Shown: positions 33,827 to 43,632 of the stretch, one piece after another
Layout of the letters: every line of letters starts with the position of its first letter
Position numbering within the stretch: position 1 is the stretch's first letter
Assembly: GCF_008973715.1 (NCBI RefSeq)
Contig: NZ_WBOL01000011.1
Coordinates: 1 to 64,000 of the forward strand
Source of the DNA: Nitrincola schmidtii
GTDB taxonomy: Bacteria > Pseudomonadota > Gammaproteobacteria > Pseudomonadales > Balneatricaceae
Direction: 5' to 3'
Length of the DNA stretch: 64,000 bases
The notes under the pieces: generated by a model
What the model was told of the DNA's origin: nothing
Seen by the model: only the letters and a program-made list of their open reading frames with translations
The model's database searches: none
Position numbers and translations under genes: made by a program

Positions 33827-35986
33827 ATGACAGAAAAAACTCCTGCGTCAATTGATGCTGCTGAAGAAAAAATTGGTGCGGAAGGTGTTTCCGATGTTCC
33901 TTTGGGTCACAACGAGCGTGACTTAACAGGTGTTGTCGGCAAGATCATCTTTTTTGCCTGCGTTTTTTATACAGGTTTGCATCTATACGCCCTCAATATC
34001 TCACCTATTGAAACCTGGACTTTCCGGATTATTCACGTGGCGGGTGGTTTAGTCGTTGGCTTTGCGCTAATTGCGGCCTATACGCTAGATAGACAAAAAG
34101 AACCGCAACCTTTATGTGCTATTCAATGGGCTGCAATGCTGCCTGTTTCAATAGCAATGCTATTTGCAGCGGCCGGCATCACCTTTGCTTGGATTAGTCG
34201 TGAATGGATGGGGCAAATGCCACCTGCTTGGCTACTGCCTCAGGTAGCATGGGCACTGGCTATCTCAACATCGGTTGCCATCTTGGCAGGTTGGATCTGG
34301 AAATCGGGTGGTAACAAGCGAATTTTCTGGGGTGACCTAGTCTTGATGGGTGCTGCTGTCGTCGTCGCTGCTTACTTAATCTTTGTGTTACAAAGATGGC
34401 GCTTTGCGGCGGGCACACCGATGGTTAGCCAAACCGATTTCTTGGTTGCTTTAGCCGGCGTTATTTTGATTATGGAACTCACGCGTCGCGTGGCAGGCTT
34501 GGCCTTAATTGTTATCACGGCCGTCTTTCTTGCCTATGCCTTTGCTGGTCCATATCTACCTGGTATTTTGGAGCATCGTGGTTATTCAATGGAACGCTTC
34601 TTTACCTATATCTATACCGATAATGGTATTTTAGGTCCAACCACAGCGGTATCTTCAACTTACATTATTTTGTTTATCACCTTTGCTGCCTTCTTGCAGG
34701 CATCACGAGTAGGTGATTACTTTGTGAATTTCGCCTTTGCTGCAGCAGGTCGCGCAAGAGGGGGGCCTGCTAAAGTAGCCGTTTTTGCCTCAGGTTTAAT
34801 GGGGATGATTAACGGCACTTCGGCTGGTAACGTGGTGGCGACGGGTAGTTTGACCATTCCACTAATGAAAAAGGTCGGTTATCACCCACGCAGTGCTGGT
34901 GGTATTGAAGCGGCTGCATCAACGGGTGGGCAGATTGTACCGCCAATTATGGGTGCGGGTGCCTTCATTATGGCGGAAATTACCGGTATTCCTTATACCG
35001 AAATCGCCATTGCTGCTTTGATTCCTGCTGCATTGTATTTCTTATCCATCTACCTGATGGTAGATCTTGAAGCCCGTCGTGAAGGGATGTCTGGCTTGTC
35101 GCGTGATCAGTTGCCAGTATTCAGCAAAATGGTTAAGCAGGTGTATCTGTTCTTGCCCATTATTATCCTGATTACAACGCTATTTATGGGTTATTCCGTC
35201 ATCCGTGCGGGTACCTTAGCGATGGTCAGTGCGGCAGTTGTCTCTTGGTTTACACCCTATCGTATGGGGGTAAGAGAAGTCCTTGATGCGCTATCGCTAG
35301 GTACGCGGATGGCCATTCCGTTAATTGCGGTGTGTGCTTGTGCGGGTATTATTGTTGGTGTCATCAGTCTGACTGGTGTGGGCGCTCGCTTCGCTTCTAT
35401 GCTACTAGGTATCGCAGATACTAGCCAAATTCTAGCGCTGTTCTTCGCCATGTGTATCAGTATTTTGCTAGGCATGGGGATGCCAACAACAGCAGCATAT
35501 GCGGTTGCGGCATCGGTCGTTGCGCCTGGTTTACAACAGATAGGCATCCCGCCTTTAGTGGCACATTTCTTCGTGTTCTATTATGCGGTGTTATCTGCGA
35601 TTACACCGCCAGTGGCGTTGGCAGGTTATGCGGCAGCGGCAATAGCGGGAACTGATCCACTGAAAACAGCAATGACCTCATTTAAGTTTGGTCTGGCTGC
35701 GTTCATCGTACCCTTTATGTTCTTCTACAGTCCTGCGCTGTTGATGGATGGTACTTGGACAGAGATACTCAGCGTAGTGATTAGTGCCTCAATTGGGATC
35801 TACTTGCTGGCGGCCTCGATTCAAGGCTGGTTCTTGAAAGGCGGCGTAAATCTAGTCCAGCGCGCTATTTTGTTGGTTGCTGCAATCTCAATGATTGCCG
35901 GTGGTTTGATGACTGATGCGATAGGCCTAGGTTTAAGTATTGTCGTTCTGGTGTGGCAGATTGCGATGCAGAAAGCGAAAGCTTAA
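33827..35986 (+). CDS. TRAP transporter fused permease (4TM-12TM)
   Basis: A 719-residue inner-membrane protein with many hydrophobic helices. The small DctQ-type part (about 40-235) is fused to the large DctM-type part. Family motifs include GMINGTSAGNVVATGSLTIPLMKK, GGIEAAASTGGQIVPPIMGAGAFIMAE and MGMPTTAAYAVAASVVAPGL. It is the Na+- or H+-driven uptake unit paired with TAXI binding proteins. It is the last gene of the operon and is followed by a strong terminator. Confidence 0.94.
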   Translation: MTEKTPASIDAAEEKIGAEGVSDVPLGHNERDLTGVVGKIIFFACVFYTGLHLYALNISPIETWTFRIIHVAGGLVVGFALIAAYTLDRQKEPQPLCAIQWAAMLPVSIAMLFAAAGITFAWISREWMGQMPPAWLLPQVAWALAISTSVAILAGWIWKSGGNKRIFWGDLVLMGAAVVVAAYLIFVLQRWRFAAGTPMVSQTDFLVALAGVILIMELTRRVAGLALIVITAVFLAYAFAGPYLPGILEHRGYSMERFFTYIYTDNGILGPTTAVSSTYIILFITFAAFLQASRVGDYFVNFAFAAAGRARGGPAKVAVFASGLMGMINGTSAGNVVATGSLTIPLMKKVGYHPRSAGGIEAAASTGGQIVPPIMGAGAFIMAEITGIPYTEIAIAALIPAALYFLSIYLMVDLEARREGMSGLSRDQLPVFSKMVKQVYLFLPIIILITTLFMGYSVIRAGTLAMVSAAVVSWFTPYRMGVREVLDALSLGTRMAIPLIAVCACAGIIVGVISLTGVGARFASMLLGIADTSQILALFFAMCISILLGMGMPTTAAYAVAASVVAPGLQQIGIPPLVAHFFVFYYAVLSAITPPVALAGYAAAAIAGTDPLKTAMTSFKFGLAAFIVPFMFFYSPALLMDGTWTEILSVVISASIGIYLLAASIQGWFLKGGVNLVQRAILLVAAISMIAGGLMTDAIGLGLSIVVLVWQIAMQKAKA

Positions 35987-36006
35987 TAACGGCTGATAAA
36001 ACTATA

Positions 36007-36041
36007 AAGGCGCAACTTGATTATCAGGTTGCGCCTTTTTT
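36007..36041 (+). terminator. Terminator of the TRAP operon
   Basis: AAGGCGCAACTTGA and TCAGGTTGCGCCTT pair over 14 positions with one G-T, loop TTA, then a T run. Confidence 0.9.
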
Positions 36042-36105
36042 ATCCATTCGCTGAATGGATTTAAGCACTCTTTAGTGCGTGTGCCGATAGGGTGTAAATC
36101 CCTAT
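36042..36105. repeat. Three further stem-loops before ilvA 3' end
   Basis: ATCCATTC/GAATGGAT (36042-36060), GCACT/AGTGC (36065-36078) and ATAGGG/CCCTAT (36087-36105) follow the TRAP terminator without a gap larger than 10 nt. The last lies right after the ilvA stop codon on the minus strand and may end that transcript. Confidence 0.5.
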
Positions 36106-37622
36106 TAACCTAAAAATAGCTTATAAGCTTCGTTATCGGTTTCTTCCGAGTAGCTGTAACCAATATCATCTAAGAAGCCATGCACCAGATGACGTTCCTC
36201 TTCCGGTACTTGCATACCGAGTAAAACACGGCCATAGGCAGCGCCATGATTTCGATAATGGAACATTGAGATATTCCAACGACCACCCATTTTATTCAAG
36301 AACAACATCAATGCACCGGGACGTTCTGGAAATTCAAAGCGATAAATGACCTCGTTATTGACACTCGCTGGCGCATGACCACCGACCATATAGCGAATAT
36401 GAATTTTTGCCATTTCGTTGTCGGTTAGGTCGACTACATCGATTTGATGCTTTTGAAGGTTTTCCAGTAGCTCTTTACGTCCGTCATTATTCGGCTTGAT
36501 TTGTACACCCGCAAACACAATCGCTTCATTGTCATTGCCATAGCGATAGTTAAATTCGGTGATATTTCGTTGGCCTAGTGCTTTGCAGAACTTTTTGAAG
36601 CTGCCGGGGTGCTCCGGAATCTTAGCGGCAATAATGGCTTCACGTTTTTCACCTAACTCAGTACGCTCGGCAATATGGCGCAAGCGATCAAAATTAACGT
36701 TTGCTCCCGATGCAATAGCCACGAGGGTTTCATTTTTCGCCTGGGTTTGTTCAACATATTTTTTGATACCCGCAACGCCTAAAGCGCCTGCGGGCTCACA
36801 AACTGAACGCGTATCATCAAAAATATCTTTGATCGCTGCGCAGATCTCATCGGTTGTGACGGTAATGACTTCATCAACAAATTGTTTAGCGAGTTCAAAG
36901 GTATGATCACCCACTCGAGCAACGGCTACACCATCGGCAAATAGACCGACTTGTGGAAGAGTGACGGGTTCTCCGGCTTCTAAGGCAGCTTTTAAGCAGG
37001 CGGCATCTTCAGGTTCAACACCGATAATTCGCGTTTCTGGACGTAAATATTTGATATAGACTGCTATACCAGCAATCAAACCACCCCCACCCACACAGAC
37101 AAAGACAGCATCGATATTGCCGCCATGCTGACGCAGCAGTTCCATGGCAATGGTGCCTTGTCCAGCAATGACATCGGGATCGTCAAACGGAGGAATATAG
37201 GTCATGCCTTTCTCTTCAACGAGCCTACGAGCATGAGCTTGGGCTTCATCAAAGGTATCGCCATGAAGGACCACGTGGCCGCCACGTGCACGGACACTGC
37301 TGACTTTAATATCGGGTGTAGTCTTTGGCATCACGACCGTCGCTTTAATGCCCATCGCTTTGGCTGACATCGCCACCCCTTGAGCATGATTGCCAGCAGA
37401 GGCGGTGATAACACCGGCTGCTTTTTCAGCGTCACTGAGTTGTGCCATGCGGTTATAAGCACCGCGTAACTTGAAGGAGAAAACCGGTTGTAGGTCTTCG
37501 CGTTTCAGTAAAATGCGATTGCCGAGGCGAGCTGACAGCGCAGGGGCCTCATCCAGTGGCGTTTCGATAGCAACGTCATAGACGCGAGCTTCCAGAATTT
37601 TTTTGATATACCTGTGTGCCAT
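36105..37622 (-). CDS. ilvA: Threonine dehydratase, biosynthetic
   Basis: Deaminates threonine to 2-oxobutanoate, the first step of isoleucine synthesis. The 505 residues match the long biosynthetic form (E. coli 514). PLP-binding Lys51 lies in VFSFKLRGAYNRM, and the glycine loop is VGGGGLIAG. Two ACT-like regulatory domains occupy the C-terminal third (HPGSFKKFCKALG and RPGALMLFLNKMG), so feedback by isoleucine is expected. It is divergent from rpiA, a common pairing. Confidence 0.95.
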   Translation of the reverse strand: MAHRYIKKILEARVYDVAIETPLDEAPALSARLGNRILLKREDLQPVFSFKLRGAYNRMAQLSDAEKAAGVITASAGNHAQGVAMSAKAMGIKATVVMPKTTPDIKVSSVRARGGHVVLHGDTFDEAQAHARRLVEEKGMTYIPPFDDPDVIAGQGTIAMELLRQHGGNIDAVFVCVGGGGLIAGIAVYIKYLRPETRIIGVEPEDAACLKAALEAGEPVTLPQVGLFADGVAVARVGDHTFELAKQFVDEVITVTTDEICAAIKDIFDDTRSVCEPAGALGVAGIKKYVEQTQAKNETLVAIASGANVNFDRLRHIAERTELGEKREAIIAAKIPEHPGSFKKFCKALGQRNITEFNYRYGNDNEAIVFAGVQIKPNNDGRKELLENLQKHQIDVVDLTDNEMAKIHIRYMVGGHAPASVNNEVIYRFEFPERPGALMLFLNKMGGRWNISMFHYRNHGAAYGRVLLGMQVPEEERHLVHGFLDDIGYSYSEETDNEAYKLFLG

Positions 37623-37709
37623 AACAAAAGCCGTTGAAACCTGTGTAAATAATGAACGGGGTACTGATGGTATCGGCTATGTGCTCTAACGTCTATAAGC
37701 TAACTGCGC

Positions 37710-37722
37710 TAGAGCGTATAAT
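37710..37722 (+). promoter_or_regulatory. Candidate rpiA -10 element with inverted half-site
   Basis: TATAAT at 37717-37722 lies about 36 nt before the rpiA ATG. TAGAGC at 37710-37715 adjoins it and forms an inverted pair with GCTCTA at 37683-37688. The same hexamer occurs in the pyk/dctB palindrome. No good -35 is seen. Confidence 0.4.
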
Positions 37723-37757
37723 TCAAAAATTGTTTGTTCTTAATGTGGGTGAAAGCA

Positions 37758-38432
37758 ATGAACCAAGATGAAATGAAGCGTGCTGTCGGTATCGCAGCTG
37801 CAGAGATGATCCGTCCTAAGCTGGACCGAGAGACTATCATCGGTGTTGGAACCGGTTCAACCGCCAATTGTTTTATTGATGCACTGGCTAAGTATCGTGA
37901 CGAATTTGCCGGTGCGGTTGCCAGTTCTGAAGCGACGGCTGCTCGGTTACGACAACATGATATCGAAGTGTTTGACCTTAACTCCGTCTCACAACTCGAG
38001 TTTTACGTTGACGGCGCTGACGAATTCGATGCGCGTTTTAACTTGGTAAAGGGTGGAGGCGGTGCCTTAACACGTGAAAAAATTGTTGCAGCGGTGGCGA
38101 AAACCTTCATCTGTATTGTTGATGAAACCAAGCAGGTTGATGTTCTGGGTAATTTCCCATTACCGGTGGAAGTGATTCCGATGGCTCGCTCCTACGTGGG
38201 CCGTCAACTAGCTGGGCTGGATGGGCAACCTATCTATCGAGAGGGTTTTGTGACCGATAATGGCAATATCATATTGGACCTGCATGATGTTGAAATCATG
38301 GATCCAAAAGTGTTTGAACGCCATTTGAATAATATCGTAGGGGTGGTCACCAATGGTTTGTTCGCCAATCGTGGTGCGGATGTGATTCTAATGGGCACGC
38401 CCCAGGGTGTAAAAACCCTGACACGTGACTGA
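37758..38432 (+). CDS. rpiA: Ribose-5-phosphate isomerase A
   Basis: Interconverts ribose 5-phosphate and ribulose 5-phosphate in the pentose phosphate pathway. A start at ATG 37758 ([11 protein letters not shown]) gives 224 residues, the family length; an in-frame start at 37734 adds eight residues without support. Motifs: [29 protein letters not shown] with the catalytic Asp, and [14 protein letters not shown]. Divergent from ilvA. Confidence 0.95.
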   Translation: MNQDEMKRAVGIAAAEMIRPKLDRETIIGVGTGSTANCFIDALAKYRDEFAGAVASSEATAARLRQHDIEVFDLNSVSQLEFYVDGADEFDARFNLVKGGGGALTREKIVAAVAKTFICIVDETKQVDVLGNFPLPVEVIPMARSYVGRQLAGLDGQPIYREGFVTDNGNIILDLHDVEIMDPKVFERHLNNIVGVVTNGLFANRGADVILMGTPQGVKTLTRD

Positions 38433-38460
38433 CCAGATTCTTTGGGTATGTAATTACAGT

Positions 38461-40929
38461 TTATGCACTTCTTAGCAAACGATAACACTGTGATAGTGTC
38501 AGGCGTCTTCTGAGTAAGAAGCCACTGATGACAAAGAAAAGCGTGGATGCCAGCGGTAGCAAGATCCACATCGTGGGGTGCAAGCTGGCTTGAAGGTTTA
38601 ATAGGTTTAGGTAAAGCAGCGCTAAGGTTAACTCCGCGGTGATGACCGCCAATAAACCGCAGACAAATCCCAGTAGCAGCAGCTCAAGCAGATCTAATCT
38701 CTGAGTCTGTTGAGCTGTTGCACCTAGGGTTTGTAACAGTGCGCTCTCATAACGCCGCTGCTCCAGAGCTTGATGCAGCGTCAGTAACATCAATAACGCA
38801 CCACACAGCATCGTTAATCCCAGTATCAGCGCAGAGCTGTCACCCAATCTTTCTAGCCATCCTGCAATCTGCTGCAACAGTTGACCTATATCGATCAGGG
38901 TAAGTGAGGGAAACTCCCTTACCAACTGAGAAGCTAAGGCTTGTTCGCTTTCACTTAGTCGGAAACTAGTAATAAAGGTTGCTGGCATCTGTTCTAGGGC
39001 GGCGGCATTAAAAATGACATAAAAGTTGGGCTGAAAAGAAGTCCATTCCACTTCACGCAAATTGCTAATTCGCGCTTCTACCTCAATACCGCCAAGATTA
39101 AAGCCTAAGATATCACCGGGCACTAATCCAAGAATCTCTGCCATCTCTCGTTCAACCGAAATTTCCGCCTCGGTGGTATCGTGTACCCACCAACGCCCAG
39201 CAATAACATTGTTGTGTGACGGTGGTGTATCACTCCAGCTGAGGTTTAATTCTCGATTAAGCGTATTGTGTTCTAGTTGCTGAGGCGACATTTGCGCATG
39301 AATAGAGCTTCCGTTTAGAGTTGTTACCCTGCCTCTGACCATCGGGTAGAGTTGGCTAACGATGGAGTTTTCTGTTAAAAAATCTTGCAGCGGTTCTGTC
39401 TGCCAAGGCTGAATGTTAATAACAAAATAATTCGGCGTATCGTCTGGAATCTGCGTTTGCCAATCTGCCAGTAAATCAGTTCGACTAATCCACACTAGGC
39501 TCAATAGCGTCATTAACAGAATGACAACACCCGCTTGCAGACGGTGCCAGCGTTTTTGCTGCTCCAAACGCATGGTTAACAGACGGCCCAAGAGTAGCTT
39601 TTTAGCTAAAGGATAGGCTAGTAACCTCAATAGCTTTTGCGCGATCCAACCAAATACAGCTCCGCCGACTAAGATAAGTATAAGGAGTGTTAAGGCGGCT
39701 AGCGGTGCGCCTAAAAACGCGAGCAGTGTGGCAGCGAGCAAGCCGAAGCAGAAAAGTTGAATCATCAATGCACGTTTATCACCGCCTACGATCTCATCAC
39801 GGAAAAGTGATGCAACCGAGATTTTAGATAATTGTAAAATGGGAGGTAAGCCGAGTAATATCAATAACGCAAAACCCATCGCAGGGCCGCTGAAGTAACG
39901 CCATAAAATCGGGCTAGGTAAGGCTTCAGGTAATAGATCTTTTAACCAGCTGAGAATCAGCTGCTCAAGTAGCACCCCTGTCAAGGTTCCCAGTACTGAC
40001 AGTACTAGCCATGCAATAATCAGTTGATAAAGATAAAGTTTAACCAGATCTTTACTGTTCAAGCCAAGGCTGAGTAGTAAGGCGCAGCGTTTATGCTGAC
40101 CATTACTGAAACGTCGTAAACTTAAAAAGATCGTCAAAGCAGACAATAATAGAGCAATTAAGGCTGTCAGCTTTAGATAACTTAGTGCACTGCCTAATGC
40201 GGCTCCAGTCATAGGCTGATCTGCTTGCAGGCTAAATAAACGTTCCTCGTCACCAAGGTTGTCACGCCAAGCCAGCTCTAGAGCTTCGACTCTATCGCTA
40301 TCGCCGGCCATCAATAGTCTAAATTCTGCTCGGCTTCCGGGTGCAAGTATTCCTGTGGCTTCTAGATCATCTTGATGCATCACCAGTTGTGGGCTAAAGC
40401 TGCGAAGTCCTGAACCTCTATCGGGTGAACTCAGCATTTCCGCAGTGACCTTAAACTCGCTATAACCCAAGGTGATTTGATCACCAATCGACAACTCAAG
40501 CTGTGATAAAATTCTCGATTCTACCCACACTTCACCGGCCTGTGGTTGCGAATGGGGTTGTTCTGGTCGCGTTCGTATCTCACCACGAAGTGGGTAGGGG
40601 GAAGTAGCAGCGCGAACAGACACCAACATCATTTCTTCATCGATATTGATCATGCTAGGAAACTGCACCACTTCACTAACTTGTAAATCGCTTGTTTTAG
40701 CTTGTTCGATGCGTTCGGTGTTGATCGGTCGTTGGCTGCTCAGAATAAGATCTGCACCGAGCATGGCGGCACTTTCACGAAGCAAGCCTCTTTCCAGTCG
40801 GTCTCCAAGTAAAGCAAGCAATGTTGCTAAGGCAATGGCAATCCAGGTAGCAAATAACAGCGCACGCCATTCGGCTGTCCGTAATTGACTGCCGAGCTGT
40901 CGAAGTACAATGAGCTTAAATCCTTTCAT
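38461..40929 (-). CDS. FtsX-type ABC transporter permease, YbbP-like
   Basis: An 822-residue membrane protein. It begins LGSQLRTAEWRALLFATWIAIALATLLALLGDRL, with one helix near 25-43, a large periplasmic domain, three helices around 250-365, a second domain and a C-terminal FtsX core (ALILGLTMLCGALLMLLTLHQALEQRR). It matches E. coli YbbP, a MacB-like permease with an unassigned substrate, possibly lipid-related. Its ATG overlaps the stop of the ATPase gene by one base (TAATG), so the pair is co-translated. Confidence 0.88.
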   Translation of the reverse strand: MKGFKLIVLRQLGSQLRTAEWRALLFATWIAIALATLLALLGDRLERGLLRESAAMLGADLILSSQRPINTERIEQAKTSDLQVSEVVQFPSMINIDEEMMLVSVRAATSPYPLRGEIRTRPEQPHSQPQAGEVWVESRILSQLELSIGDQITLGYSEFKVTAEMLSSPDRGSGLRSFSPQLVMHQDDLEATGILAPGSRAEFRLLMAGDSDRVEALELAWRDNLGDEERLFSLQADQPMTGAALGSALSYLKLTALIALLLSALTIFLSLRRFSNGQHKRCALLLSLGLNSKDLVKLYLYQLIIAWLVLSVLGTLTGVLLEQLILSWLKDLLPEALPSPILWRYFSGPAMGFALLILLGLPPILQLSKISVASLFRDEIVGGDKRALMIQLFCFGLLAATLLAFLGAPLAALTLLILILVGGAVFGWIAQKLLRLLAYPLAKKLLLGRLLTMRLEQQKRWHRLQAGVVILLMTLLSLVWISRTDLLADWQTQIPDDTPNYFVINIQPWQTEPLQDFLTENSIVSQLYPMVRGRVTTLNGSSIHAQMSPQQLEHNTLNRELNLSWSDTPPSHNNVIAGRWWVHDTTEAEISVEREMAEILGLVPGDILGFNLGGIEVEARISNLREVEWTSFQPNFYVIFNAAALEQMPATFITSFRLSESEQALASQLVREFPSLTLIDIGQLLQQIAGWLERLGDSSALILGLTMLCGALLMLLTLHQALEQRRYESALLQTLGATAQQTQRLDLLELLLLGFVCGLLAVITAELTLALLYLNLLNLQASLHPTMWILLPLASTLFFVISGFLLRRRLTLSQCYRLLRSA

Positions 40930-41633
40930 TATGCGCTCTCATACACTTTTTCATGCAGTTGACCTGCATGCAGTGAAACACAGCGTTGACAACGAGCTGC
41001 AAGCTCAGAGTCATGGGTAATCAAAATCAACGTGGTGTTTTCTTGCTTATTGAGATCGAACAGCTGCTCAATGATTTGATGCCCAGTTTCTTCATCAAGA
41101 TTTCCTGTTGGTTCATCTGCAAAGAGTAAAGAAGGGCGAGTGGCGAAGGCTCTAGCGATCGCTACACGTTGTTGTTCACCACCTGAAAGCTGAGCTGGGA
41201 AATGATCTGTGCGTTGACCTAAGCCAACTTTACCTAACCAACGGTCTGCTTGAGCAATGGCGTCTTTACAGTCTTGGATCTCTAGGGCGAGTCTGACGTT
41301 GTCTAAGGCGGTCAGTTCCGGCAGAAGATGAAAGGATTGAAAGATAAAGCTGATTTGCTTAGCTCGTAGTTCAGCGCGAGTAGCATCATCCATCTCAGCA
41401 AGAGAACGCCCAGCTAACAATATATTGCCAGCACTAGGTTGATCCAGCCCGGCTAGTAAGCTCAGTAGTGTTGACTTACCTGCTCCGGAACGTCCTACAA
41501 TTGCCAGTGTCTCACCTTCAAGTACTTTTAAGTTCAAATCGTGGAATAGCTCAAGTCGTTGGTCTTGTGTTGTAAACCATTTTGCGACATTCTGAGCTTC
41601 AAGTAGAATTTTTTCAGTCGTCGGGAGCGTCAT
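40929..41633 (-). CDS. ABC transporter ATPase, YbbA-like
   Basis: A 234-residue LolD/MacB-type ATPase. Walker A is GRSGAGKST, the signature [16 protein letters not shown], and Walker [13 protein letters not shown]. It is the partner of the YbbP-like permease. Its start codon overlaps the divergent tesA start in CATG, so the two genes share two bases and each promoter must lie inside the other gene. The ybbAP/tesA grouping is also seen in E. coli. Confidence 0.9.
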   Translation of the reverse strand: MTLPTTEKILLEAQNVAKWFTTQDQRLELFHDLNLKVLEGETLAIVGRSGAGKSTLLSLLAGLDQPSAGNILLAGRSLAEMDDATRAELRAKQISFIFQSFHLLPELTALDNVRLALEIQDCKDAIAQADRWLGKVGLGQRTDHFPAQLSGGEQQRVAIARAFATRPSLLFADEPTGNLDEETGHQIIEQLFDLNKQENTTLILITHDSELAARCQRCVSLHAGQLHEKVYESA

Positions 41634-42231
41634 GCGTTATCTCATTTCCGTGTTATTTATGATCTCAACATCGTTACATGCCAACACCCTTTTAGTCTTT
41701 GGTGATAGCTTATCAGCCGCTTACGGTATCCAGCCTGAAGAGGGTTGGGTCGCGTTGATGGAGCAGCGGCTCGATGCTGAGCAATATACGCTAATTAATG
41801 CCAGTGTCAGTGGTGAAACGACTGATGGTGGTTTGACACGACTGCCGGCATTGCTTGAACGTCATCAGCCTGATTATGTGTTGTTACAGCTGGGCGCTAA
41901 TGACGCGTTAAGGGGGCTACCCATTAACAGAATTCGTACCAACTTGACCGCCTTAGTCGAAATGATTCAAAAAAATGGCGCTCAAGTGGCTATTGTCGGT
42001 ATACGAATACCTCCTAACTATGGACCTCAGTATACCGAATCCTTCTTTAATCTCTATGCAGAGATAGCTGACCAGTTTGATCTGGTTAGAGTTCCCTTTT
42101 TGCTTGAAAATGTTGCACTGGACTGGAATCTGATGCAGTCTGATGGACTTCACCCAAATGCAGAAGCGCAGCCCATCATCTTGGACAATGTGTGGCCCTA
42201 TGTGGAGTCGTTTCTTACTGTAACTGAGTGA
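41632..42231 (+). CDS. tesA: Acyl-CoA thioesterase I / lysophospholipase
   Basis: The 199-residue precursor has a short signal peptide ending LHA. The SGNH/GDSL hydrolase blocks are VFGDSLSAAYG (nucleophile Ser), GGLTRLP, LGANDALRG (Gly, Asn) and SDGLHPN (Asp, His). It is periplasmic and hydrolyses acyl thioesters and lysophospholipids. GGGAG lies five bases before the ATG. Confidence 0.95.
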   Translation: MRYLISVLFMISTSLHANTLLVFGDSLSAAYGIQPEEGWVALMEQRLDAEQYTLINASVSGETTDGGLTRLPALLERHQPDYVLLQLGANDALRGLPINRIRTNLTALVEMIQKNGAQVAIVGIRIPPNYGPQYTESFFNLYAEIADQFDLVRVPFLLENVALDWNLMQSDGLHPNAEAQPIILDNVWPYVESFLTVTE

Positions 42232-42262
42232 CCCAAGACTGGCTAGAAATGGATTGATTAAA

Positions 42263-42787
42263 ATGAACAAAAGCCCCGTGAAAACCCTAACAAAAACGCT
42301 TGTTCTGCTTGGCTTAATGGCATTAATGACGGCTTGCAGCAATGTGCAGATTCCCGGTATGGGAAACAGAGATAGAGCGCCGACTCAGCCGGTAGCCTCT
42401 CCGGTGGTCCAGCCACCTTTAATTACCACATTAGATTGGGCACCTAATTACACACAGCCTATTCGTTATTTAGAAGCGTTACTGCGAGATCAAAATGATC
42501 AACAAGCAAAGACACAAACAATCACTCAGATCGCTTATCTATATGATGCTGAGTTGTATGTGCTGTTTCATGAATTGTTAGATTATCTTCCGGATAGCGC
42601 TAGAGTTCGTGAAATTGAAGAGCAAAACGGCTGGTTAGATACACGACAAAATGCTGTCAGCGAAGCCTTTACCCGAAATGGTGGTGGCGATCTAGGCGCC
42701 TATCATGCTGCGGATATGTTTATCGCGCAAACGCGTCAGAGAACTGCTTTGGTTGAAGAGCGTTTGTCACGTGTAAAAATTGATTAA
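42263..42787 (+). CDS. Lipoprotein with LprI/DUF1311-like C-terminus
   Basis: A 174-residue precursor from ATG 42263 (a TTG lies at 42254). The lipobox is LMTAC with Cys25 and Ser at +2, which suggests outer-membrane sorting. A Pro-rich linker (PTQPVASPVVQPP) follows. The C-terminal half has a W-x-x-x-R spacing and a late R-T-A-L-V pattern resembling lysozyme inhibitor LprI, judged by eye. It is 31 nt after tesA and may be co-transcribed. Function not known. Confidence 0.7.
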   Translation: MNKSPVKTLTKTLVLLGLMALMTACSNVQIPGMGNRDRAPTQPVASPVVQPPLITTLDWAPNYTQPIRYLEALLRDQNDQQAKTQTITQIAYLYDAELYVLFHELLDYLPDSARVREIEEQNGWLDTRQNAVSEAFTRNGGGDLGAYHAADMFIAQTRQRTALVEERLSRVKID

Positions 42788-42813
42788 GCTGATGGGTTTT
42801 ACGAAGTAAATAC

Positions 42814-42852
42814 AAAAATGCCGCGCTCATTTCAAAAGCGCGGCATTTTTTT
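42814..42852. terminator. Bidirectional terminator lipoprotein/sodB
   Basis: AAAAATGCCGCGCT and AGCGCGGCATTTTT form a strong stem with an A run on one side and a T run on the other. The flanking genes are convergent. Confidence 0.92.
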
Positions 42853-42860
42853 AATCGTGA

Positions 42861-43445
42861 TTAGGCTGCAAAGTTTTCGTTTGCGAAATCCCAATTGATC
42901 AGTGACCAGAAGCCTTTCAGGTAGTCTGGACGCACGTTGCGGTAATCAATGTAGTAAGCGTGTTCCCAAAGATCAACAGTCAGAATTGCGGTTTGACCAT
43001 TGGTCATTGGAGTACCCGCGTTGCTGGTATTGGTGATCTCTAAAGAACCGTCCGCGTTTTTAACTAACCAAGTCCAGCTAGAAGCGAAGTTGTTCACAGC
43101 GCGATCATTGAACTCTTCCTGGAATTTCTCGAAAGAACCCCATTTAGCGTTAATCGCATCAGCCAACGCACCCGTTGGAGCTCCGCCACCATTGGGTGAC
43201 AAGCAATGCCAGTAGAAAGTGTGGTTCCACACTTGAGCAGCATTATTGAATACAGGACCTGCTGGCGCTGCTTTGATGATCTCTTCTAGTGTTTTGCCTT
43301 CAAACTCAGTACCTGGGACTAAACCGTTCAGCTTAACGACATAGGTGTTGTGGTGTTTGCCGTGATGGAAATCAAGTGTCTCAGCAGAGATGTGTGGTTC
43401 CAGTGCATCTTTAGCATAGGGTAGTGCTGGTAATTCAAAACTCAT
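42861..43445 (-). CDS. sodB: Superoxide dismutase, Fe type
   Basis: A 194-residue cytoplasmic enzyme that converts superoxide to oxygen and hydrogen peroxide. Metal ligands are visible: His in [11 protein letters not shown], His in WNHTFYW, and Asp and His in [14 protein letters not shown]. The length and the [19 protein letters not shown] block match FeSOD. AAGGTGAG precedes the ATG. Monocistronic. Confidence 0.95.
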   Translation of the reverse strand: MSFELPALPYAKDALEPHISAETLDFHHGKHHNTYVVKLNGLVPGTEFEGKTLEEIIKAAPAGPVFNNAAQVWNHTFYWHCLSPNGGGAPTGALADAINAKWGSFEKFQEEFNDRAVNNFASSWTWLVKNADGSLEITNTSNAGTPMTNGQTAILTVDLWEHAYYIDYRNVRPDYLKGFWSLINWDFANENFAA

Positions 43446-43632
43446 AATCTGCTCACCTTATTATTGACAGTATTTGACAGGGTTAGGATCAACGAGACGA
43501 AATAATAGCATCGAATTTTGCATCTATCATGATACAAAAAGTGTGCGAATTAACCTCTTTAACCCTAATCATAATATTAATTGGGGTTCTCGACGCAAAA
43601 AACAAGGTTTTTCACTGAAAGAGATCGGAGTT

